Source of the DNA: Roseovarius faecimaris
GTDB taxonomy: Bacteria > Pseudomonadota > Alphaproteobacteria > Rhodobacterales > Rhodobacteraceae
Assembly: GCF_009762325.1 (NCBI RefSeq)
Contig: NZ_CP034348.1
Location: 1,928,501 to 1,992,500, forward strand
Reading direction: 5' to 3'
DNA length: 64,000 nucleotides
Shown here: in pieces, positions 55,811 through 64,000 of the stretch
How positions within the stretch are numbered: the first letter of the stretch is position 1
Layout of the letters: each line of letters starts with the position of its first letter
Translations under genes and position numbers: made by a program
The notes under the pieces: generated by a model
Database searches by the model: none
What the model saw: only the letters and a program-made list of their open reading frames with translations
What the model was told of the DNA's origin: nothing

Positions 55811-57619
55811 CTAGCCCTCGGCCTTCTCCGCCAGCGTCAGCCACTCCTCTTCCGCTGCCGCCAGAGCCTCCTGCCGGGTGACCAGTGCCTCGCTCGCCTT
55901 GCGGAACTTGACCGGCTCTCGGGTGAAAAGCTCCGGGTCGGCCATCAGCTCTTCGAGCTTGGCAATCTCCGCTTCCAGCCGCTCGATCTCGCCGGGCAAC
56001 GCCTCCAGACGATGTTTCTCGGTAAAGCTCAGCCCCGTTTTCACCGCCTTCGGCCTGGCCTCCACTGCGGCCGGCTTGGGTTGGGCCTTGTCGCGCTTTT
56101 CCTCTGCTTTTTCAGGCCGCTGTGCACGGTAATCGCTCCAGCCGCCGGCATAGGCCACCGCCTGCCCGTCGCCTTCCATCGCGATGGTCGTCGTCACCAC
56201 GCGGTCCAGGAAATCCCGGTCATGGCTGACCAGAAGAACGGTGCCGTCATAATCGTCCAGCAACTCCTGCAACAAATCCAGCGTCTCGATATCAAGGTCA
56301 TTGGTCGGCTCGTCCATGACCAGCAGGTTGCTTTCGCGCGCCATCAGCTTGGCCAGCAATAGCCGCGCCTTCTCGCCGCCCGAGAGGGACCGCACCGGCG
56401 CGCGTGCCTGGGCGTCGTCAAACAGAAATTCCTTGAGATAGCCCACCACATGCCGGGGCGCGCCGCGCACCATCACCTGATCGGCCTGGCCTGACACCCG
56501 CATTTCCTTGTCGCCGGTCAGGCTGTCCCAGAGGCTCATATCCGGGTCGAGCCCCGCCCGCGCCTGATCAAACACCGCCGGAGCCAGCTTGGTGCCGTGG
56601 CTGACCTTGCCCATATCGGGCTCGATCTCTTTCATCAACAGTTTCAGCAGCGTCGTCTTGCCCACCCCGTTGGGCCCGACAAAGCCCACGCGATCGCCAC
56701 GCTGGATCTTGATCGAAAACGGCTTCAGGATGAGCTTTCCATCATAAGACTTTGTAATCGCTTCGGCTTCGATGACTTTCTTACCTGATTTCGGCCCCGC
56801 CTCCAGCGCCATCGCCGCGGTGCCCTGCCGCTTGATCTGGGCTGCGCGTTCCGCCCGGAGCGCCTGCAGGGCGCGCACCCGGCCCTGGTTGCGCTTGCGC
56901 CGGGCGCTGATCCCTTCCACGGCCCATTTCGCCTCCGACTTGATCAGCCGGTTCAGCTTGTGCCGCGCCTGATCTTCTTCCTCCCAGACCTTGTCGCGCC
57001 AGGCTTCGAACGCGTCAAACCCCTTGTCCTGACGGCGTGTCATTCCCCTGTCAATCCAGAGGGTTGCGCGTGAAAGCTCGCGCAGAAAAGCGCGGTCGTG
57101 GCTGATCATGACAAAAGCTGATCGCGTGGTGCCCAGCTCCCGTTCGAGCCAGCGGATCGCCTCGATATCCAGATGGTTCGTCGGCTCGTCCAGCAACATC
57201 AGATCCGGGGCCTCGGCCATGAGCTTGGCCAGCGCTGCCCGCCGTCTTTCCCCGCCCGAGGCGGTCTGAACCGCGCGCGCGGGATCAAATTTCAGCCCCT
57301 CTCCCGCGCGCTCCACCTTGTAAAGCTCGCCTGCCTCCAATCCGCTGGTGGCAAAATCGCCCAGTGTGGCAAAACCCGTCATGTCCGGATCCTGCTCCAT
57401 ATACCCTACCGAGCTTCCGGGGCTGAGGCTCACCTGCCCGTCATCGGGCAACACCAGCCCCGCCATCACCTTCATCAGCGTGGATTTACCCGATCCGTTG
57501 CGCCCCACCAGCGCCACGCGGTCCCCGAGCTGGATGACAAGGCTCAGGTCATGGAAAAGAGGATCGCCGCCAAAGGTCAGCGAAATATCCGTCAGTTGAA
57601 GAAGCGGTGCACGGGCCAT
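55811..57619 (-). CDS. ABC-F ATPase (Uup-like)
   Basis: A 602-residue soluble protein with two nucleotide-binding domains: GRNGSGKST and SGGERRRAAL in the first, GPNGVGKTT and SGGEKARLLL in the second, each with an LDEPTNHLD/MDEPTNDLD Walker B. The linker of about 90 residues between them is Arg/Lys-rich, and a coiled coil closes the protein (LEALPGEIERLEAEIAKLEE). This is the Uup layout. ABC-F proteins act at the ribosome E site or, for Uup, also bind DNA. No membrane partner is needed. Confidence 0.93.
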   Translation of the reverse strand: MARAPLLQLTDISLTFGGDPLFHDLSLVIQLGDRVALVGRNGSGKSTLMKVMAGLVLPDDGQVSLSPGSSVGYMEQDPDMTGFATLGDFATSGLEAGELYKVERAGEGLKFDPARAVQTASGGERRRAALAKLMAEAPDLMLLDEPTNHLDIEAIRWLERELGTTRSAFVMISHDRAFLRELSRATLWIDRGMTRRQDKGFDAFEAWRDKVWEEEDQARHKLNRLIKSEAKWAVEGISARRKRNQGRVRALQALRAERAAQIKRQGTAAMALEAGPKSGKKVIEAEAITKSYDGKLILKPFSIKIQRGDRVGFVGPNGVGKTTLLKLLMKEIEPDMGKVSHGTKLAPAVFDQARAGLDPDMSLWDSLTGDKEMRVSGQADQVMVRGAPRHVVGYLKEFLFDDAQARAPVRSLSGGEKARLLLAKLMARESNLLVMDEPTNDLDIETLDLLQELLDDYDGTVLLVSHDRDFLDRVVTTTIAMEGDGQAVAYAGGWSDYRAQRPEKAEEKRDKAQPKPAAVEARPKAVKTGLSFTEKHRLEALPGEIERLEAEIAKLEELMADPELFTREPVKFRKASEALVTRQEALAAAEEEWLTLAEKAEG

Positions 57620-57655
57620 GCGCGCGGGCTACCCTGCGCCCCGGCAATCGTCAAG

Positions 57656-58396
57656 CTACTGCGCAACCGCGCGCAGAAGCCGCTTGCGGGCGGGCGGGAT
57701 CGCGTCGATCTCCAGCCCGGTAAAGACATGCAGCGTGTTCATCTGCCGGTCCACCACCGCATGATCGCTGACCCAGCCCCCCATCATCAAGTAACTGCGC
57801 AGCAGGGGCGGCATGGCCAGCATCGCCGCTTTCATGTCGGGCCGCTGCCGCCGCAGGGCCTGCGCGAAGCGAAACACCGAAGGCGCCTTGACCCGTGGCC
57901 ACCAGCGGCGCGGGGCCAGGTGACGCTCTTTCAGCATGGCGAAAGCGTCCAGATACCCCGCCTCGTCCGTGCCCTTGAACGACGAACAGCCAAAGAGCAT
58001 TTCGACATTGTTTTCATCGACATACCGCGTCATCGCCCCCCAGGCGACGCGCAGGATATCGGGGTCATGATGGGCAGGATGCACGCAGAACCGGCCCATC
58101 TCCACCATCCGCCCCTTGAAGCCCGCCAGGGCCGATAACTCGTAGAATTGCGCAGAATAGCTCCGGTCGATCTCGCGCCCGTCAGTCAGCGGCAGAATGC
58201 GGAAGCAACAGACCAGCCTGCCCGTCTCCACCTCTTCCACCAGATAATGCGTACACCGCGCATCAAACGCGTCGCCGTCGCTTTCGCCCTGACCGGCAAA
58301 GGCCAGATGCCGCAGCGCCTGCGCCGCCGCGATATCGGCCTCAGTCTCGGCGATACGGGCCTGATACCGGCCTTTGGCGAGGGTCGGAGGGGTCAT
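57656..58396 (-). CDS. olsB: L-ornithine N(alpha)-acyltransferase OlsB
   Basis: OlsB transfers 3-hydroxyacyl from ACP to ornithine to make lyso-ornithine lipid. From ATG 58396 it has 246 residues; another ATG lies 30 bp upstream. AAQALRHLAFAG, CTHYLVEEVETGRLVCCFRI and EMGRFCVHPAH are typical of the OlsB/hemolysin-type GNAT fold. OlsA, the second acyltransferase, is not adjacent and must be elsewhere if ornithine lipid is made. Confidence 0.85.
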   Translation of the reverse strand: MTPPTLAKGRYQARIAETEADIAAAQALRHLAFAGQGESDGDAFDARCTHYLVEEVETGRLVCCFRILPLTDGREIDRSYSAQFYELSALAGFKGRMVEMGRFCVHPAHHDPDILRVAWGAMTRYVDENNVEMLFGCSSFKGTDEAGYLDAFAMLKERHLAPRRWWPRVKAPSVFRFAQALRRQRPDMKAAMLAMPPLLRSYLMMGGWVSDHAVVDRQMNTLHVFTGLEIDAIPPARKRLLRAVAQ

Positions 58397-58458
58397 CCTG
58401 CCAAGCTCCACACATCTACCCTTCAAGTGGTAGCATGCGTGCGGGCCCGCACAAGCGT

Positions 58459-58911
58459 TTAGAAGAAGTCGGCCGGGTTCAGGTTGCCGAAATTGCCGAG
58501 AATCTGACGCCAGAAGCCATTGCCCACCACCGAACTGTCGGTCACGCGGCGCGACAGGGCGACGACCTTGCCATCCTCCAGCCCGAACCGCTCGATATTG
58601 GCGATGGTGCCTGTTTCGTCAAAGCTGATGGCGAGGATCTGCCGCTCCACCACTTCGGGGCGGAACATCCCGTAACTGCGCACCCGGCTGCGCACGTAAT
58701 AATAGTCACCCCCCGCCAGCAGCCCCGCGGATGATGGCGCGCCGATCAGGTCATCCACTGTCGCACGCGAATCCACCCCGACCACCAGCTCGGCCAGATC
58801 CGAGTCGGACGGCACATAGCCATGATTCTGATAGGTGGCTGAACAGGCCCCGAGGCTCAGAAACACAAGCAGGCACAGGAAGGATTTTGCCCTGGAAATC
58901 ATTGCAAACAT
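58459..58911 (-). CDS. bamE: Outer membrane assembly lipoprotein BamE
   Basis: A 150-residue lipoprotein precursor with lipobox LGAC (Cys at about residue 23) and a SmpA/OmlA domain: LVVGVDSRATVDDLIGAPSS and GGDYYYVRSRVRSYGMF match BamE, a lipoprotein of the Bam complex. The ATG at 58902 is a slightly shorter alternative. It is divergent from yceD. Confidence 0.85.
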   Translation of the reverse strand: MFAMISRAKSFLCLLVFLSLGACSATYQNHGYVPSDSDLAELVVGVDSRATVDDLIGAPSSAGLLAGGDYYYVRSRVRSYGMFRPEVVERQILAISFDETGTIANIERFGLEDGKVVALSRRVTDSSVVGNGFWRQILGNFGNLNPADFF

Positions 58912-59007
58912 CTATGCCCTCTTGATCTTGGCCCGAAATGCCTTTTATCCCGCTTACAACAAGGTGGCCCCGAGGTTCAAGAAAGTTAAAGAGAGGACGA
59001 GCGCGAG

Positions 59008-59568
59008 ATGAGCAGACCAGACACATCCGCGACCCGCCTGACCGTGGCCGAACTGCCTGCGCGCAAGCCTTACCGCTTCGACATTCGCCCGGATGCGGAA
59101 GCCTTGACCGCCCTGATCGAGGATCTGGAGCTGCTGGCCCTGCGCAAGCTGCGTTTTCACGGGATGCTGGAGCCCGAAGGCCGGGATGCCTGGCGGCTCA
59201 GCGCAGAGCTTGGGGCCACGGCGGTACAGCCCTGCGTGGTCACGCTGGAGCCGGTCACGACCCGCATCGACACCCCCGTCAGCCGCCTGTTCCTGCGCGA
59301 CTACGCGCTGCCCGAGGTCGAGGGCGAGGTCGAGATGCCCGAGGATGACAGCACTGAGCCGCTGGGCAAAGAGATCGACCTTATGGCAGTGATCCGCGAA
59401 TCTCTTGCCCTTGCCCTGCCCGATTACCCGCGTGCCGACGGGGCCGAGTTGAAAAACGCGGATTTTGCGGCCCCCGGCGTGACCCCGATGACAGACGCCG
59501 ATGCCAAACCTTTCGCCTCTCTGGCCGATCTCAAGGCAAAACTTGATAATCGTGACGACGAGACGTGA
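59008..59568 (+). CDS. DUF177 (YceD) protein
   Basis: A 186-residue protein of the DUF177 family, associated with rRNA/large-subunit assembly and nearly always encoded before rpmF. LDLIAVI-like EIDLMAVIRESLALALPDYP is the family motif. The conserved cysteine pair of many homologues is reduced to one here (QPCVVTLEPV). It is followed by a 146-bp gap before rpmF. Confidence 0.85.
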   Translation: MSRPDTSATRLTVAELPARKPYRFDIRPDAEALTALIEDLELLALRKLRFHGMLEPEGRDAWRLSAELGATAVQPCVVTLEPVTTRIDTPVSRLFLRDYALPEVEGEVEMPEDDSTEPLGKEIDLMAVIRESLALALPDYPRADGAELKNADFAAPGVTPMTDADAKPFASLADLKAKLDNRDDET

Positions 59569-59714
59569 GAAATCGCTTGCTCCTACAACAATTCACTGTA
59601 TTTTCGCGCTTTCACGGATTTTAGGGTTGAACCGGTGGCTCTGGACAGATTAAGAGCCGCGCAACCCATCTGAAACGGGCCGCTTGGCCCCCAAAGTTAA
59701 GTTAAGGTTGTGAC

Positions 59715-59921
59715 ATGGCTGTCCAGCAGAACAAAGTCTCGAAATCGCGCCGCAACAATCGCCGTGCGCATGATGCCCTGGTTGCGGCAAACCCCAACGA
59801 GTGCCCGAATTGCGGCGAACTGAAGCGCCCGCATCACGTGTGCTCGGCCTGCGGTCACTATGCCGACCGTGAGGTTGTGTCCCTGGTTGACGACGTCGAT
59901 CTGGACGAAGACGCGGCATAA
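59715..59921 (+). CDS. rpmF: 50S ribosomal protein L32
   Basis: The 68-residue L32 begins [20 protein letters not shown], the strongly conserved N-terminus, and keeps the zinc-binding [14 protein letters not shown] cysteines. It leads rpmF-plsX-fabH, linking ribosome and lipid synthesis. Confidence 0.96.
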   Translation: MAVQQNKVSKSRRNNRRAHDALVAANPNECPNCGELKRPHHVCSACGHYADREVVSLVDDVDLDEDAA

Positions 59922-59930
59922 CCCCAGCGC

Positions 59931-61040
59931 ATGGACGCCGCCCGCATGACCGCGCAGAAGGATTCCTCCAAAGCGGCGCCGGGGCGCACCATCATTTCGA
60001 TTGACGCCATGGGTGGCGATGAAGGGCCGGCAACCGTTGTTGCCGGTCTCTCGCGTGCCGCCCACAAGCTTCATGATATCGGGTTCATCCTGCATGGCCC
60101 CCGCGAGGAGCTGGAAAAGCTTGTCGCCAAACGCAGGAACCTCGCGGGTATCTGCGAGATCAGGGATGCGCAGGATGTCGTCACGATGGAGGACAAACCC
60201 TCCCATGTGATGCGCAATGGCAAGAACACGTCTATGTGGTCGGCGCTCGAATCGGTGCGCAATGGCGAGGCGACGGTCTGCGTCTCCTGCGGCAACACCG
60301 GCGCGCTGATGCTTCTGAGCGTGGTCCGCCTGCGCAAGCTCGACGGCGTTTACCGCCCGGCGATTGCCGTGCTCTGGCCCTCACGCAACCCGCAGGGCTT
60401 CAACGTGATGCTGGATGGCGGGGCCGATATCCGGGCCGATGCCAAGGACCTCATGCAATACGCGCTGATGGGCATCTCTTACGCGCGCAACGGCTTTGGC
60501 CTGAAACGCCCGCGCGTCGGCCTGCTCAATGTCGGCACCGAAGAGCACAAGGGCCGCGCCGAGCTGAAAGAAGCCCATGACCTGATCAGCGCCAATGCCC
60601 GGCGTGCGGATTTCGAGTTTGTCGGCTTTGTCGAGGGCAAGGACCTGCCCGGTGACCGCTGCGATGTCATCGTCACCGACGGGTTCACCGGCAATGTGGC
60701 GCTGAAGACCGGCGAAGGCACCGCCAATCTGATCGGAGAGCTGCTGCGCAAGGCGTTCCGCCACACGATCTGGTCACGCATGGCCTCGCTTCTGGCCTAT
60801 ACCTCCATGCGCCGCCTGAAAGAGCGGATCGACCCGCGCCGCGTCAATGGCGGCGTTTTCCTCGGCCTGAACGGGACGGTGGTCAAATCCCACGGGGCCG
60901 CCGATGCCACGGGCGTGTCGGCAGCCGTGAAACTGGCCTATCAGCTTAGCCAGTCGGGCTTCTCCGAAAAACTCGCCGCGCGGGTTGCGTCCGCCGCCAT
61001 GCTCAGCGATGAAGACGAAAACGAAAGTGAAGCGTCATGA
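59931..61040 (+). CDS. plsX: Phosphate acyltransferase PlsX
   Basis: PlsX makes acyl-phosphate from acyl-ACP, the first step to phosphatidate. From ATG 59931 it has 369 residues (ATG 59946 is an alternative). IISIDAMGGDEGPATVVAGL at the N-terminus and GFTGNVALKTGEG later are family signatures. It lies 9 bp after rpmF and overlaps fabH by 4 bp. Confidence 0.95.
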   Translation: MDAARMTAQKDSSKAAPGRTIISIDAMGGDEGPATVVAGLSRAAHKLHDIGFILHGPREELEKLVAKRRNLAGICEIRDAQDVVTMEDKPSHVMRNGKNTSMWSALESVRNGEATVCVSCGNTGALMLLSVVRLRKLDGVYRPAIAVLWPSRNPQGFNVMLDGGADIRADAKDLMQYALMGISYARNGFGLKRPRVGLLNVGTEEHKGRAELKEAHDLISANARRADFEFVGFVEGKDLPGDRCDVIVTDGFTGNVALKTGEGTANLIGELLRKAFRHTIWSRMASLLAYTSMRRLKERIDPRRVNGGVFLGLNGTVVKSHGAADATGVSAAVKLAYQLSQSGFSEKLAARVASAAMLSDEDENESEAS

Positions 61041-62011
61041 GCGTACGAGCGGTTGTCGAAGGGGTTGGTCATTACCTGCCGGAGCGGGTCGTGCCCAACA
61101 GCCATTTCGAGGCCACGCTGGACACATCCGACGAATGGATTCGCACCCGCTCAGGAATCGAGCGCCGTCATTTCGCCGCCGAGGGTCAGACCACCTCGGA
61201 CCTCGCCATTCGCGCCGCCACCGCAGCACTTGAGAATGCAGGCGTCAATATCTCGGAAATCGACGGGATCGTCGTCGCCACCTCCACGCCAGACCTCACC
61301 TTCCCCTCCGTGGGCACGATGGTGCAAAAAGGGCTCGGCATGGAGCGCGGCTTTGCCTTCGACGTGCAGGCGGTCTGTGCGGGCTTCATCTATGCCCTGA
61401 CCACCGCCAATGCGATGATCCTCGCAGGTCAGGCGCAAAAGCTTCTGGTGATCGGCGCCGAGACCTTCAGCCGGATCATGGACTGGACCGACCGCTCGAC
61501 CTGCGTGCTGTTCGGCGACGGCGCGGGCGCGCTGGTGCTGGCCGCGCATGAGGGCAAGGGCGACAATTCCGACCGGGGTATCCTGGCCTCGGACATCAAT
61601 TCGGACGGGCGCTACCGCGACATGCTCTTTGTCGATGGCGGCGTGTCGACCACGGGCCAGTCGGGCAAGCTCCGGATGCAGGGCAACGCGCTTTTCCGGC
61701 AGGCGGTGGACAAGCTTGCCGGCACCGCCTTCACCGCGCTGCACAAGATCGGGCTCAAGGACGAGGACGTGGACTGGATCGTTCCGCACCAGGCCAATAT
61801 CCGCATCATTTCGGGCACGGCCAAGAAAATGGGCATCCCGATGGACCGCGTGATCGTGACCGTCCAGGACCACGGCAATACCTCCGCCGCATCCATCCCT
61901 CTGGCCCTTTCAGTGGGGGTGCAGACCGGCAAAATCAAACGCGGCGATCTACTCTTGTCCGAGGCCATCGGCGGCGGTTTGGCCTGGGGGGCGGTGGTTC
62001 TGCGCTGGTAA
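61037..62011 (+). CDS. fabH: 3-oxoacyl-ACP synthase III
   Basis: FabH starts fatty acid chains from acetyl-CoA and malonyl-ACP. The 324-residue protein has the catalytic Cys in DVQAVCAGFIYAL, His in VPHQANIRI and Asn in DHGNTSAASIPLAL. It overlaps plsX by 4 bp, forming the common plsX-fabH unit. Confidence 0.96.
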   Translation: MSVRAVVEGVGHYLPERVVPNSHFEATLDTSDEWIRTRSGIERRHFAAEGQTTSDLAIRAATAALENAGVNISEIDGIVVATSTPDLTFPSVGTMVQKGLGMERGFAFDVQAVCAGFIYALTTANAMILAGQAQKLLVIGAETFSRIMDWTDRSTCVLFGDGAGALVLAAHEGKGDNSDRGILASDINSDGRYRDMLFVDGGVSTTGQSGKLRMQGNALFRQAVDKLAGTAFTALHKIGLKDEDVDWIVPHQANIRIISGTAKKMGIPMDRVIVTVQDHGNTSAASIPLALSVGVQTGKIKRGDLLLSEAIGGGLAWGAVVLRW

Positions 62012-62121
62012 TGCGCGAAAAACCCCCGATTTCATACCTCTAAACGGCATTTCTCAACCTAGCTGCGTTGACTCGCAAAATCCTTACGTCCTAATGTTTG
62101 GTCAGAGATCAGGGGGATGCG

Positions 62122-62424
62122 ATGAGCGACAAGACTTTGACACGAATGGATCTGAGCGAAGCGGTGTTCCGCGAAGTGGGCCTGTCGCGCAATGACAGCG
62201 CGCATCTGGTGGAAAGCGTTCTGACCTATATGTCCGACGCGCTGGTGGCTGGCGAGCAGGTGAAAATCTCGTCATTCGGCACCTTCTCGGTGCGCGACAA
62301 ATCCGCCCGCGTGGGCCGCAACCCCAAGACCGGCGAAGAGGTTCCGATCAACCCGCGCCGTGTGCTGACCTTCCGGCCCTCCCACCTGATGAAAGACCGC
62401 GTCGCCTCGGGCAACAAGCGCTAA
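62122..62424 (+). CDS. ihfA: Integration host factor subunit alpha
   Basis: A 100-residue DNA-bending protein of the HU/IHF family. From ATG 62122 (AGGGGG upstream) it runs [20 protein letters not shown] to the DNA-binding arm region [20 protein letters not shown] with the intercalating Pro. It follows fabH by 110 bp and is followed by a MerR gene, an arrangement seen in Rhodobacterales. Confidence 0.93.
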   Translation: MSDKTLTRMDLSEAVFREVGLSRNDSAHLVESVLTYMSDALVAGEQVKISSFGTFSVRDKSARVGRNPKTGEEVPINPRRVLTFRPSHLMKDRVASGNKR

Positions 62425-62436
62425 GGAGGCGCGCCG

Positions 62437-63228
62437 ATGGCCAAATCAGCCGACGCCTTCCGCACCATCAGCGAAGTGGCCGAATGGCTGGAGACGCCCG
62501 CGCATGTCCTGCGTTTCTGGGAAAGCAAATTCAGTCAGGTCAAGCCTGTGAAACGCGCAGGCGGGCGACGCTATTATCGTCCCGCGGACATGCAGCTTCT
62601 GGGGGGAATCAAGCGGCTTCTGCACGAAGACGGCATGACCATCAAAGGTGTGCAGAAGATTTTGCGCGAAAACGGCGTCAAACATGTGGCGAACCTGTCG
62701 CAGCCGCTGGACGAAGTGACCGAGATCGAAGCCAGTGAAATGGCCGTGGATGTCGCCCCGATCGATGTCCCCCCAAGCACCGCCGAGGTGGTCAGCTTCC
62801 GAAGCGAAGAGGCGAAACCGGTCAAGACCCCGGCAAAGCCCGCCCCCCCGGCCGAGCCCGAAGTGACCGCCGCCCCTGCGCCCGAGCCTGAAACGGCGGC
62901 AGAACCCGACACAGCCGACACCGACGAGGTCAGCCCCTCCGAGCCGCCGGCGGCAGAACCCGCGAGCCCGCCGGTCATGCCCAGCTTTCTGCAACGGCAC
63001 AAGGAGGCGGCCGCACAGACAGAAAGCGCAGCAGAGGCCACGCAGGACGCCCCCGCCCCCGAGCCGCCCGCGATCACCGCCCCCGACATTCCCGAAGACC
63101 CGGGCGATGACACCCCCGCCGAGCCCGGACCGCTCAGCACCCTGGCCTTGCTTGACGGCTCGGTCGACCCTGACGCCCTCGCGCGGATGCAAGAGCTGAC
63201 CGAACAGCTTGGCTCGGGCCCAGGGTGA
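62437..63228 (+). CDS. MerR family transcriptional regulator with long Pro/Glu-rich tail
   Basis: The first 75 residues are a MerR-type winged helix: [20 protein letters not shown] and [20 protein letters not shown]. From about residue 100 to 230 the protein is low-complexity, rich in Pro, Ala, Glu and Asp, and probably disordered. The last 25 residues ([20 protein letters not shown]) are ordered again. The DNA target is unknown; it lies 12 bp after ihfA. Confidence 0.87.
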   Translation: MAKSADAFRTISEVAEWLETPAHVLRFWESKFSQVKPVKRAGGRRYYRPADMQLLGGIKRLLHEDGMTIKGVQKILRENGVKHVANLSQPLDEVTEIEASEMAVDVAPIDVPPSTAEVVSFRSEEAKPVKTPAKPAPPAEPEVTAAPAPEPETAAEPDTADTDEVSPSEPPAAEPASPPVMPSFLQRHKEAAAQTESAAEATQDAPAPEPPAITAPDIPEDPGDDTPAEPGPLSTLALLDGSVDPDALARMQELTEQLGSGPG

Positions 63229-63291
63229 GGTCGAAAAGTTGCCCCAAGCCCCTTGCCCCCGCTCAGAAAAGCGGTATGTAGGCGCTATCGT

Positions 63292-63368
63292 CGGGCTATG
63301 GCGCAGCCTGGTAGCGCGTCCGTCTGGGGGACGGAAGGTCGCAGGTTCAAGTCCTGCTAGCCCGACCA
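63292..63368 (+). tRNA. tRNA-Pro (anticodon GGG)
   Basis: 77 bases fold as a tRNA with acceptor arms CGGGCTA and TAGCCCG, anticodon stem TCCGT/ACGGA with loop CTGGGGG, T arm GCAGGTTCAAGTCCTGC and encoded CCA. The anticodon GGG reads CCC and CCU. Confidence 0.95.
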
Positions 63369-63376
63369 TATCAAAA

Positions 63377-63410
63377 ACCGCCCGCCCGGGCTCTCGGGCG
63401 GGCGTTTTGC
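63377..63410 (+). terminator. Intrinsic terminator after tRNA-Pro
   Basis: Arms CGCCCGCCCG (63379-63388) and CGGGCGGGCG (63395-63404) enclose a 6-nt loop and run into TTTTGCG. It lies 10 bp past the tRNA end. Confidence 0.8.
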
Positions 63411-63426
63411 GTAAGAGGACAGGCAT

Positions 63427-64000
63427 ATGACCAGCGGCGTCTTATCCGACCGTCAGATCCGGGATATGATCGCCCAAGGCGGGATCGGGGCCGCCTCGCC
63501 CATCCTCAATGACCAGATACAGCCTGCCTCGCTCGATCTGCGCCTGGGCGATGTGGCGCATCGCGTGCGCGCCTCCTTCCTGCCCGGGAAATCCTCCACC
63601 GTCTCCGAACGGCTCGGGGATCTGACCATGCACGAGGTGCCGCTCACCGGCGGCGCCGTGCTGGAAAAGGGCTGTGTCTATGTCGTGCCGCTCATGGAAC
63701 GTCTGCATCTGCCCAAAGGCATGACCGGGGCCGCCAGCGCCAAAAGCTCCATCGGCCGGGTGGACCTGATGACACGGATCATCACCGACCAGGGTATCGA
63801 GTTCGACCGCATCCCCGAAGCCTATGACGGCCCGCTTTATGCCGAGCTTTGCCCGCAAAGCTTCTCGGTCGTGGTACAGCCGGGGCAATTGCTCACCCAG
63901 GTGATTTTCCGGCAGGGTAAGACGATGCTCAGCGACGCCGAGCTTCTGGACGTGCATCGCACAACGCCGATTGTTTCGGGCACGCCGGTCATCTCCGAGG
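63427..64000 (+). CDS. dcd: dCTP deaminase (5' part)
   Basis: The gene runs from ATG 63427 off the window, giving the first 191 residues. MTSGVLSDRQIRDMIAQGGI, QPASLDLRLGD and ASAKSSIGRVDLMTRIITDQ are conserved dCTP deaminase motifs, and EFDRIPEAYDGPLYAEL belongs to the long form of about 360 residues seen in alphaproteobacteria. It converts dCTP to dUTP for thymidylate synthesis. It follows the tRNA-Pro terminator. Confidence 0.88.
   Translation, partial: MTSGVLSDRQIRDMIAQGGIGAASPILNDQIQPASLDLRLGDVAHRVRASFLPGKSSTVSERLGDLTMHEVPLTGGAVLEKGCVYVVPLMERLHLPKGMTGAASAKSSIGRVDLMTRIITDQGIEFDRIPEAYDGPLYAELCPQSFSVVVQPGQLLTQVIFRQGKTMLSDAELLDVHRTTPIVSGTPVISE

Noticed and set aside
62068..62096. TTGACT with a weak -10 upstream of ihfA as a promoter
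   Set aside because: The -10 part (CTAATG) is poor and spacing is uncertain, so it is not listed as a feature.

Overview
The window is chromosomal DNA from a GC-rich alphaproteobacterium, almost certainly a member of the Rhodobacterales (Roseobacter group). The evidence is a lipid A/outer-membrane cluster that uses LpxI and carries no lpxD, a CckA-type hybrid kinase with a CtrA-like box in front of it, an alphaproteobacterial SOS box (GTTC-N7-GTTC) at recA, a b561-YceI fusion, and GC-rich codon use throughout. Nearly all of it is ordinary, tightly packed housekeeping DNA with many 1-4 bp gene overlaps.

Layout: (1) 1-4965, a branched-chain-amino-acid-type ABC transporter operon whose substrate-binding gene is cut by the window edge, with a small secreted protein gene between livF and livH. 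(2) 5007-17051, all minus strand: pyrH-frr-uppS-cdsA-dxr-rseP, a 42-codon membrane ORF, then bamA-ompH-fabZ-lpxA-lpxI-lpxB. This block covers ribosome recycling, undecaprenyl carrier and isoprenoid synthesis, phospholipid precursor, outer-membrane assembly and lipid A. (3) 17185-21326, miaA, an AraC-type regulator, an orphan Tat-exported family-5 binding protein and a lytic transglycosylase. (4) 21515-30160, ssb, a FemAB/GNAT-like protein, typA, a secreted HExxH protein, two tandem DUF1330 genes, alaS and recA. (5) 30348-37129, a sulfotransferase-like gene, cckA, an rsmB-like methyltransferase, guaB and an agmatinase-family enzyme. (6) 37172-41831, yidD-rnpA-rpmH, then a TVP38/DedA-like membrane protein, a disulfide oxidoreductase and a histidine kinase.

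(7) 41888-46647 is the accessory part: tRNA-Arg(ACG), a GNAT, an AbrB-family membrane protein, an SDR dehydrogenase behind a perfect 14-bp palindrome, and a 2-kb low-GC relic made of the 3' end of an RHS gene, a probable immunity gene and a second, shorter RHS core fragment. (8) 46648-54392 holds the fatty-acid genes fabD, fabG, acpP, fabF plus mltG on the minus strand, interrupted by plus-strand ABA4-like and GST genes and a HisA-like gene. (9) 54551-58902, a cytochrome b561-YceI fusion, a Uup-type ABC-F ATPase, OlsB and BamE. (10) 59008-64000, yceD, rpmF-plsX-fabH-ihfA-merR, tRNA-Pro(GGG) and the start of a dCTP deaminase gene.

No rRNA, CRISPR array, intact insertion sequence or prophage was seen. 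The best candidates for something new are the RHS toxin-tip/immunity remnant next to mltG, the CtrA-like box in front of cckA, the HExxH protein, the HisA-like protein with an altered catalytic position, and two very small membrane or secreted ORFs in conserved operons.
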